Shown here one piece after another: positions 53,462-61,400 of a stretch of DNA of 64,000 bases. The notes under the pieces are model-generated. The model saw only the letters and a program-made list of their open reading frames with translations, ran no database searches and was not told the DNA's origin. Location of the stretch: assembly GCF_010500845.1 (NCBI RefSeq), contig NZ_JAAAMI010000012.1:34172-98171 (forward strand), read 5' to 3'. The first letter of the stretch is position 1; each line of letters opens with the position of its first letter. Source of the DNA: Flagellimonas sediminis. Lineage in GTDB: Bacteria; Bacteroidota; Bacteroidia; Flavobacteriales; Flavobacteriaceae. Position numbers and translations under genes: made by a program.

Positions 53462-54430
53462 TTAAATGGTCACTTCTAAAAGTTTGGTGCCTTTGGTTTC
53501 AATTTCCACCTTGCTACTCAAGGCAGGCACCAAAATGGTCTCCCCCCTTTTGATAGAGGCACTCCCCCAATCATTGGAAATGGTTGCATTCCCTCCTACG
53601 CACATATAGATGGTAAAGGAATCTCTATCGGAAATATCTTGTTTCATGGATTTTGAAAGTTCCATAAAGTTGGTCTTAAAATAGGGACAATCCACCATTT
53701 TGTTCACCACATCTGTCCGAACCGAATAGCTCACTTTAAAGTCGTCCTTCTGTTTATAATCGATGGCATCCACTGCCAAACTGGTATGCAGTTCCCTCAA
53801 ATTGCCATTTTTGTCCCTTCTGTCAAAATCATAGACCCTGTAGGTAATATCGGAAGTCTGTTGTATCTCGGCCAAAAGAACTCCGGCCCCAATAGCATGA
53901 ATCTTACCGGTGTTGATGAAAAAGGTATCACCCTCTTCCACTTCCTCATAATTCATAAGATCTAATAGGGAACCTTCTTCCAAGCTTTGCACATATTCTT
54001 CCTTTTCCACATCCTTATTGAATCCTACAATCAATTTTGCCCCAGGATCCGCATCCATAATGTACCACATCTCGGTCTTCCCGAATGAATTGTGCCTTTG
54101 TTTGGCCAACTCGTCATTCGGGTGCAATTGAATGGAAAGATCCTGTTTTGCGTCAATAAATTTTATGAGAATCGGAAATTCGTCCCCGAAGCGATCGGTA
54201 ACGCTTTTACCCAAAAGGTCCCTCCCGTGGTTGGCAATAAGGTTGTTTAAAGAAGTTCCAGCCAAGGGTCCATTGGACACCTCGGAAATATCTCCAGACA
54301 CCCCAGAGAGTTCCCAACTTTCCCCGGTAATATCACTTTTTATGGGTTTTCCGAGGACTTCTTTCAATTTGGTACCACCCCAGAGGCGTTCTTTTAAAAT
54401 GGGTTTAAATTTTAAGGGATATAGTTCCAT
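53462..54430 (-). CDS. manA: Mannose-6-phosphate isomerase, class I
   Basis: Zinc enzyme that interconverts mannose-6-phosphate and fructose-6-phosphate, feeding surface-glycan synthesis. Cupin-fold hallmarks are LKERLWGGTKLKEVLG at the N-terminus, the zinc ligands in SIQLHPNDELA, then KTEMWYIMD and KIHAIGAGVLLAEIQQTSDITYRVYD, the catalytic region. 322 aa is the usual length for the short class I form. Start overlaps the pterin synthase gene by one base. Confidence 0.95.
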   Translation of the reverse strand: MELYPLKFKPILKERLWGGTKLKEVLGKPIKSDITGESWELSGVSGDISEVSNGPLAGTSLNNLIANHGRDLLGKSVTDRFGDEFPILIKFIDAKQDLSIQLHPNDELAKQRHNSFGKTEMWYIMDADPGAKLIVGFNKDVEKEEYVQSLEEGSLLDLMNYEEVEEGDTFFINTGKIHAIGAGVLLAEIQQTSDITYRVYDFDRRDKNGNLRELHTSLAVDAIDYKQKDDFKVSYSVRTDVVNKMVDCPYFKTNFMELSKSMKQDISDRDSFTIYMCVGGNATISNDWGSASIKRGETILVPALSSKVEIETKGTKLLEVTI

Positions 54431-54837
54431 TATCCTGAATAGGTTACAAAATTCCGTGGGGTTTCATAGAGAACAACCTCCAATTCATTTTCCGTGTTTA
54501 TAAGTGGCCTCAATCTATTCCAAATAACCACCGCTATATTTTCCGCTGTCGGGTTCAGATTCTTGAACTCGGGTACATCGGTATTCAAATTCTTGTGATC
54601 CAAAACATCTATGACATGCTCTTGGATCATTTCCTTCAACACCTTAAGATCCATCACAAATCCCGTTTCCTGATCAATTTCTCCAGTAACGCTTACGATA
54701 AGATCATAGTTGTGACCATGAAAACGAGGGTTATTGCATTTGCCGAAAACTTCTTGGTTCTTGGCATCGTCCCAATCGGGTCTATGAAGTCTGTGCGCTG
54801 CATTGAAGATAGCCTTTCTACTAACCTTTACTTTCAT
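54430..54837 (-). CDS. 6-pyruvoyl-/6-carboxytetrahydropterin synthase family protein (QueD-like)
   Basis: 135-aa enzyme of the PTPS/QueD family acting on dihydroneopterin triphosphate. Zinc ligands are the His in FNAAHRLHRP and the pair in NPRFHGHNYDL; the catalytic Cys is in FGKCNNP, and the catalytic Glu appears in VVLYETP. The CNN-PRFHGHNY pattern resembles the PTPS group more than classical QueD, so the product (queuosine precursor or a biopterin-type cofactor) is open. It overlaps idi by 4 nt (ATGA) and manA by one base, so translational coupling is likely. Confidence 0.92.
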   Translation of the reverse strand: MKVKVSRKAIFNAAHRLHRPDWDDAKNQEVFGKCNNPRFHGHNYDLIVSVTGEIDQETGFVMDLKVLKEMIQEHVIDVLDHKNLNTDVPEFKNLNPTAENIAVVIWNRLRPLINTENELEVVLYETPRNFVTYSG

Positions 54838-55367
54838 GTTGTAGGAATGTTTTGCATAAGATGATCGTAAAAACGTTCAAAGATAATCTTGAACCATGCC
54901 GTGTACCGATCCGGATTTTCCTCTATATCCTTTTTGATATCCCCTGGAAGCATCCATTTCCAATCCGCAACTTCATCAGGATTGATGTTCGGTTCCCCAA
55001 GAAAAGTGCCTATCATCACATGATCAAATTCATATTCTGTAAGTCCATTATCAAAAGGTGCCTTGTAAATGAAGGAGAAGAGCTCCTTCAACTCTGTGGT
55101 AAAGCCCATTTCTTCCATCAACCTTCGTTTTCCTGCCCCAATATTGCTTTCCCCATCCCTTTGATGGCTGCAACAGGTGTTGGTCCATAGTAACGGTGAA
55201 TGGTATTTGTTCTTTGCTCTTTGCTGCAACATGGTTTCCCCTTTATCATTCATCACAAAAATGGAAAATGCCCTGTGTAAAAGGGCTTTCTCGTGTGCTT
55301 CCATCTTGGGCATGAGACCAATGGGTTCATCGGACTCGTTCACCAGTATCACATGTTCCTCTACCAT
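54834..55367 (-). CDS. idi: Isopentenyl-diphosphate delta-isomerase, type 1
   Basis: 177-aa Nudix-fold enzyme converting IPP to DMAPP, the entry to polyprenyl and carotenoid synthesis. Active-site Cys is in WTNTCCSHQRDG and the second catalytic Glu in EYEFDHV; GAGKRRLMEEMGF is the Nudix box. It leads the idi-pterin synthase-manA operon, and its promoter puts the transcription start almost on the ATG. It supplies substrate for the crt operon at the other end of the window. Confidence 0.95.
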   Translation of the reverse strand: MVEEHVILVNESDEPIGLMPKMEAHEKALLHRAFSIFVMNDKGETMLQQRAKNKYHSPLLWTNTCCSHQRDGESNIGAGKRRLMEEMGFTTELKELFSFIYKAPFDNGLTEYEFDHVMIGTFLGEPNINPDEVADWKWMLPGDIKKDIEENPDRYTAWFKIIFERFYDHLMQNIPTT

Positions 55368-55371
55368 GTTG

Positions 55372-55379
55372 CAAAAATA
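55372..55379 (-). promoter_or_regulatory. -7 element of idi, adjacent to the start codon
   Basis: TATTTTTG on the minus strand, a perfect TAnnTTTG, only 4 nt upstream of the idi ATG; the same spacing as at 10474. This predicts a leaderless mRNA. The -33 region is weak. Confidence 0.55.
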
Positions 55380-55422
55380 TGACCTTTGTGGGACATAGAC
55401 GGTAGCGGGTTCTTAAATCTTG

Positions 55423-56376
55423 CTAAAAGAAACGTGGGGATTTTAGGTTTCCAATATTTCTAATGAAGTCATATCGAATAATGATTTCAAAAGAACCGTC
55501 GTTGAAGGTCGCGGCTCCCAATTCGGTAATTTCCCGGTCGTAGGCCATACCTACCATAAATTGATCGGACAACATAAATCCGATAAGCCCACTGAAAGCG
55601 GCATCCCATCTGTAGGCCAATCCCCCGATGAATTTTTCGTTGAACATAAAATTGGCCGAAACGTCCACTTGCAAGGGTGCTCCTTGGACTGCCTTGGTCA
55701 ACAATGCTGGTTTGAACTTCAAGAAGGGATTCAAATCCCACACATAGCCAGTAATGAGGTACATGTTGATTTGTTCCTTGGCAGTAGATACGGAAGAAGA
55801 ATCAAAATGGGTGGTTTCCAAAATTCTGGGTGCCGACAGTCCTGCATAAAACCTATCCGTGTGATAGTAGACCCCTACACCGAAATTGGGTGAAAACTTG
55901 TTTTGGATATCTTGTTGCGATTGTAACTGTGGATCCACTTCAAACTCGTCCAATTCCGAATAACGGATGTCCAGCATATGGGCACTCCCCTTAAGACCGA
56001 AGCTCAATCTACCTTCCCAGGAAGTCTGGATGGTATAGGAAAAGTCCATATCAAAATACGTTTCCGAAGTAGGACCAATCTTATCATTTACAATGGAAAC
56101 ACCCAATCCTACCCCTCGGTAACCAATCGGAGAATGGATATTGAACGTTTGGGTTTCCGGGGCACCATCCAATCCCAACCATTGATTACGGTACAACCCA
56201 GCTATGCTCAAATGACCTCGGGAACCAGCATAGGCCGGATTCACGCTCACGGTATTGTACATGTACTGGGTATATTGGGCATCTTGTTGGGCCTGTAGAA
56301 TTCCAAGTCCAAGCACAAGAAACACTAGCAAACATTGGATGTTTCGGTTCAAAATCATTTTCTCCACAGTAATCAT
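55423..56376 (-). CDS. PorP/SprF-family type IX secretion membrane protein
   Basis: 317-aa outer-membrane protein with signal peptide (CLLVFLVLGLGILQAQ). The opening AQYTQYMYNTVSVNPAYAGSRG is the signature of PorP/SprF proteins, which pair with T9SS type B cargo and aid their export or attachment. The rest is a porin-like barrel of alternating strands, ending IGNLKSPRFF. It lies 5 nt downstream of the type B cargo gene and clearly serves it. Start at the first Met (56376); Met7 is an alternative. Confidence 0.95.
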   Translation of the reverse strand: MITVEKMILNRNIQCLLVFLVLGLGILQAQQDAQYTQYMYNTVSVNPAYAGSRGHLSIAGLYRNQWLGLDGAPETQTFNIHSPIGYRGVGLGVSIVNDKIGPTSETYFDMDFSYTIQTSWEGRLSFGLKGSAHMLDIRYSELDEFEVDPQLQSQQDIQNKFSPNFGVGVYYHTDRFYAGLSAPRILETTHFDSSSVSTAKEQINMYLITGYVWDLNPFLKFKPALLTKAVQGAPLQVDVSANFMFNEKFIGGLAYRWDAAFSGLIGFMLSDQFMVGMAYDREITELGAATFNDGSFEIIIRYDFIRNIGNLKSPRFF

Positions 56377-56381
56377 TTTGC

Positions 56382-58403
56382 TTATCTGTTAATGTATATG
56401 TAGCCTGAAAGCTGTTTCATGTTTCCTCCCATATCCTCGTAATCCAGAACATAGAAATACGTTCCTACGGGAAGTTTGTTGTCTTGGTCAACCGTGACCC
56501 TACCTTGCGAGGTACCGTCGAACACGTTGCCATTGGTGTTATAGGACCTGGTTTGATAGACCATGACACCCCATCTGTTATAAATTCTTACTGTGTTGTT
56601 TGGATAATTTTCGATTCCGTTGATGGCCAATACATCATGTACACCATCCCCATTCGGAGTGATTACATTGATCACATCTATTTCATCAACTGTTGTTTCG
56701 CCAAGGTCAGGATCCAAATAATTTGGTACTCCATCACCATCGGTATCATCATTGGCGTAATTGCCATCTTGATCAAGGTCTTCATCGATGGTTTCAATAC
56801 CATCGTCATCATCATCCGAGTCCCTAAAATCAGGGATGCCATCAGAATCCGTGTCAGTTAAGAACAAGCTTGGCTCGTCCATTTCATCGTTCACATCGAT
56901 ATCAATGACCGTTTCACCTTCATATCCATCATCCAAACCGTCATTGTCCTTGTCCGAACCGATGAACGTTACTTCTGGGATACCGTCATGGTCATGGTCA
57001 TGGCCTTCTATAGCATCGGGAACATTGTCATCATCACTATCTAAATCCACATAATCGGGCAAGCCATCGTTATCGGAATCTACAGGAATCAATCCAACAT
57101 TGCCGTCAAGTTCATAGGCATCATCAAGTCCGTTGGCATTGGTATCCACCAAACTTGGAGGTATATAGCCCAAGGCCAATTGCGCTTCAACGTTATCCGG
57201 AATTCCATCATTATCACTGTCAATGTCCAAATAATCCGGGAATCCGTCGCCATCGGTATCCGTTGGTTCGGTTGAAGGATCATTGTCAGAGTCAGCGTTC
57301 AAATCCTCAAAACTGTCAACAATTCCATCATTATCACTATCCAAGTCAATTCCAGGAGGATTGATAATTACCGTAATAGTGGCCGTATCGCAATTTCCAT
57401 TGGCATCACAAACCGTATACTCGAAGGTATCGGTGCCATTGAAACCTGGATCGGGGACGTAAGTAATATTGTCATCCGAAGGATTGTTCGGTGTACCATT
57501 TTCATTAAGAACAATGGTTCCGCTGGTAGGATTGGTCGCTGTGATCGTTCCTGATGTAGGAATGTCATTATCATTGGCGCGCCATGAAATGACCACATCC
57601 GTATCAATATCCGTAGAAACCGAATCATCATTGGTATCCACAATTGGCAACACATCTACGGTTACGGTAGCAGTGCTACAATCGCCAAAACTGTTGCAAA
57701 TGGTATAGTCAAAGCTATCACTTCCATTAAAGTCCGGGTTAGGAATATAGGTTACCACATCATCCGATGGATCATTAGCCGTACCGTTATCATCGATGGA
57801 AACTGCTCCATTGGATGGTCCTGTAATGGACAACGTTCCATTTGTGGGCAGGTCCGAATCATTATCAAAAATAGGAACGACGATACTTTCATCCTCGTTA
57901 ACAGCAATCAGGTCATCCACCAAATTTGCAGCCTGACTCATACACACCACTGTAAACCTGGGTAAAGCTGAACTATTTCCTGCTTTGGTTATGGTCGCCA
58001 CATATCTTGTCACCGTTTGGGTACTCGTCACCGTTGGCCGGGATTGGTCTCCACTGACCGCAGGGCTCCAACTTACGGTTACCCCTGAAGGAATGCTGGC
58101 AGAAATATCCAGAGTTACCTGATTGTTGGGAGCATTACAGTCTGTTAGAATGAAGTATCCTGTTGCATTGGAACCACAAAGGGTACCATCATAAGTGGCA
58201 AAGTATATTCCCGGTTGGGTAGCTTCGTAAAAGGAATTGGTCCCTAAAACGGTAGCCAAATCCGAAGCTTCGTACCATCTATAATTGTTCTCATCGCCGG
58301 TGTTAGGTGCCTGGAGCAAAAACTGGGCATTTACTGTACCCGCTCCTATGAACATGAGGAACAGTCCAATGAGTAAAGACTTGTATGGGTTAGTTGAATT
58401 CAA
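56382..58403 (-). CDS. T9SS type B cargo protein with VCBS/cadherin-like and TSP3 repeats
   Basis: 673-aa secreted protein. Signal peptide MNSTNPYKSLLIGLFLMFIG...VNAQ; Ig-like region; two tandem VCBS/cadherin-like modules (about residues 165-345, each containing NDSDLPTNGTLSITGPSNGA or its equivalent, ending DYTICNSFGDCSTATVTV); then a run of calcium-binding TSP3 repeats (DTDGDGFPDYLDIDSDNDG etc., about 350-580). The C-terminus is a type B T9SS sorting domain (NVITPNGDGVHDVLAINGI, RIYNRWGVMVYQT, GTYFYVLDYED). It starts with TTG (58403), the only start that gives the full signal peptide; an upstream stop excludes longer forms. PorP/SprF partner follows. Confidence 0.93.
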   Translation of the reverse strand: MNSTNPYKSLLIGLFLMFIGAGTVNAQFLLQAPNTGDENNYRWYEASDLATVLGTNSFYEATQPGIYFATYDGTLCGSNATGYFILTDCNAPNNQVTLDISASIPSGVTVSWSPAVSGDQSRPTVTSTQTVTRYVATITKAGNSSALPRFTVVCMSQAANLVDDLIAVNEDESIVVPIFDNDSDLPTNGTLSITGPSNGAVSIDDNGTANDPSDDVVTYIPNPDFNGSDSFDYTICNSFGDCSTATVTVDVLPIVDTNDDSVSTDIDTDVVISWRANDNDIPTSGTITATNPTSGTIVLNENGTPNNPSDDNITYVPDPGFNGTDTFEYTVCDANGNCDTATITVIINPPGIDLDSDNDGIVDSFEDLNADSDNDPSTEPTDTDGDGFPDYLDIDSDNDGIPDNVEAQLALGYIPPSLVDTNANGLDDAYELDGNVGLIPVDSDNDGLPDYVDLDSDDDNVPDAIEGHDHDHDGIPEVTFIGSDKDNDGLDDGYEGETVIDIDVNDEMDEPSLFLTDTDSDGIPDFRDSDDDDDGIETIDEDLDQDGNYANDDTDGDGVPNYLDPDLGETTVDEIDVINVITPNGDGVHDVLAINGIENYPNNTVRIYNRWGVMVYQTRSYNTNGNVFDGTSQGRVTVDQDNKLPVGTYFYVLDYEDMGGNMKQLSGYIYINR

Positions 58404-58425
58404 ATCTATGCGTCTTTAATCATTA

Positions 58426-61400
58426 TTATTTTACAACGAATACCACATTGATCAAGGCATTGTAATCTGCTGGTTGTCCGATAATATCATAAGTCAGAAC
58501 CCCACTGGCATTAATGCTCATATTGGCAAAAACCGTTGGATCTGCATAGGTTACATAATAATATAAATCTGTTGCCGCATAGGTTGGAAGCGCTGCGGGA
58601 GCACCTGTACTGGCCACTGCCGGCGTACCATATTGAGCCACATATTGGGCATAAAGGTTAACGGTAAGTCCAGTTCCATTGGATGATGCATCAATAGCAA
58701 TCGAAGGTGGATAGAAAATACGAGCGGCTTTGGAAGTGATTGGTGCAATGGCCTGAATCACATCTTCAACGGTGGTTTCGGTAGCGCCATCTCCATCTAT
58801 ATCTACTGGAGTGTCAGAATTTACTTCTGAGGCAGTTTGATCATCTGTATTATCCAAATACCCACTCAAATCCACGTTGCCACCATCTTCCAAGGTCAAG
58901 GTATTTCCACTCAAGCTCAATGCCTGGTCATCCGTTCCGCTGTTGTTGAAAACGGACAGGTCCACACTGTTCCCGTTCGCGATGGAAAGGGTGTTCCCTG
59001 AAAGGCTCAAGGTCTGGTCATCTGTATCCGTATCGATGCCGCTGATATCGATGGTGTTCCCACCTGCGATGCTCAAATCCGTTCCACTTAAGGATAGTGT
59101 CTGCGCATCGGTATTATCCAAGTACCCGCTCAGGTCAACGTTGCCGCCGTCCTCAAGGGTCAAGGTGTTGCCGCTCAGGCTAAGTGCCTGGTCATCGGTT
59201 CCGCTGTTGTTGAAAACGGATAGGTCCACACTGTTACCATCGGCGATGGATAGGGTGTTCCCTGATAGGTTCAAGGTCTGGTCATCGGTATCCGTGTCAA
59301 TGGAACTGATGTCGATGGTGTTGCCACCGGCAATGCTCAAATCTGTTCCGCTCAAGGAAAGCGTCTGGGAATCCGTGTTGTCCAAGTATCCACTCAAATC
59401 CACGTTGCCACCGTCCTCCAAGGTCAAGGTGTTGCCGCTCAGGCTCAGGGCCTGGTCGTCCGTTCCGCTGTCATTGAAAACGGATAGGTCCACACTGTTA
59501 CCATCTGCAATGGAAAGCGTGTTCCCTGACAGGCTCAAGGTCTGGTCATCTGTATCGGTGTCGATGGAACTGATATCGATGGTGTTGCCTCCTGTGATGC
59601 TCAGATCGGTTCCGCTCAAGGATAAGGTCTGTGCATCCGTGTTGTCCAAATATCCGCTCAGGTCCACGTTGCCACCATCTTCCAAGGTCAAAGTATTGCC
59701 GCTCAGGCTCAATGCCTGATCATCCGTACCGCTATTGTTGAAAGTAGATAGGTCCACACTGTTGCCATCGGCGATGGAAAGGGTGTTTCCGGATAGGCTC
59801 AAGGTCTGGTCATCGGTATCCGTGTCGATGCCGCTGATGTCGATGGTGTTGCCACCGGTGATGCTCAAATCTGTTCCGCTTAAGGAAAGCGTCTGGGAAT
59901 CCGTGTTCACACCGGAAATATCTATCGTGTTTCCTTCGGAAATGGTCAGATCCGAACCTGAAATGCTCAAGGTCTGGTCATCGGTATCCGTGTCAATGGA
60001 GCTGATGTCGATGGTATTGCCACCGGCAATGCTCAAATCTGTTCCGCTTAAGGAAAGCGTCTGGGAATCCGTGTTCACACCGGAAATGTCTATTGTGTTT
60101 CCTTCGGAAATGGTCAGATCCGAACCTGAAATGCTCAAGGTCTGGTCATCGGTATCGGTGTCGATGCCGCTGATGTCGATGGTGTTGCCACCGGCAATGC
60201 TAAGATCGGTTCCACTCAAGGATAAGGTCTGTGCATCCGTGTTGTCCAAATATCCGCTCAGGTCCACATTGCCACCGTCCTCAAGGGCCAGGGTGTTGCC
60301 GCTCAGGCTCAGGGCCTGGTCGTCCGTTCCGCTGTTGTTGAAAACGGATAGGTCCACACTGTTACCATCTGCAATGGAAAGCGTGTTCCCTGACAGGCTC
60401 AAGGTCTGGTCATCTGTATCGGTGTCGATGGAACTGATATCGATGGTGTTGCCACCGGCAATGCTCAAATCTGTTCCGCTTAAGGAAAGCGTCTGGGAAT
60501 CCGTGTTCACACCGGAAATGTCTATTGTGTTTCCTTCGGAAATGGTCAGATCCGAACCTGAAATGCTCAAGGTCTGGTCATCGGTATCGGTGTCGATGCC
60601 GCTGATGTCGATGGTGTTGCCACCGGCAATGCTAAGATCGGTTCCACTCAAGGATAAGGTCTGTGCATCCGTGTTGTCCAAATATCCGCTCAGGTCCACG
60701 TTGCCACCGTCCTCAAGGGTCAAGGTGTTGCCGCTCAGGCTCAAGGCCTGATCATCCGTACCGCTATTGTTGAAAGTAGATAGGTCCACACTGTTGCCAT
60801 CGGCGATGGAAAGGGTGTTTCCGGATAGGCTCAAGGTCTGGTCATCGGTATCCGTGTCGATGCCGCTGATGTCGATGGTGTTGCCACCGGCAATGCTCAG
60901 ATCCGTTCCGCTCAAGGATAGGGTCTGGGAATCAGTGTTCACTCCTGAAATATCTATCGTGTTTCCTTCGGAAATCGTCAGATCCGAACCTGAAATGCTC
61001 AAGGTCTGGTCATCGGTATCCGTGTCAATGGAGCTGATGTCGATGGTATTGCCACCGGCAATGCTAAGATCGGTTCCACTCAAGGAAAGGGTCTGTGCAT
61101 CCGTGTTGTCCAAGTATCCACTCAAATCCACGTTGCCACCATCTTCCAAGGTCAAGGTATTTCCACTCAAGCTCAATGCCTGGTCATCCGTTCCGCTGTT
61201 GTTGAAAACGGACAGGTCCACACTGTTCCCGTCCGCGATGGAAAGCGTGTTCCCTGAAAGGCTCAAGGTCTGGTCATCTGTATCCGTATCGATGCCGCTG
61301 ATATCGATGGTGTTCCCACCTGCGATGCTCAAATCCGTTCCACTTAAGGATAGTGTCTGCGCATCGGTATTATCCAAGTACCCGCTCAGGTCAACGTTGC

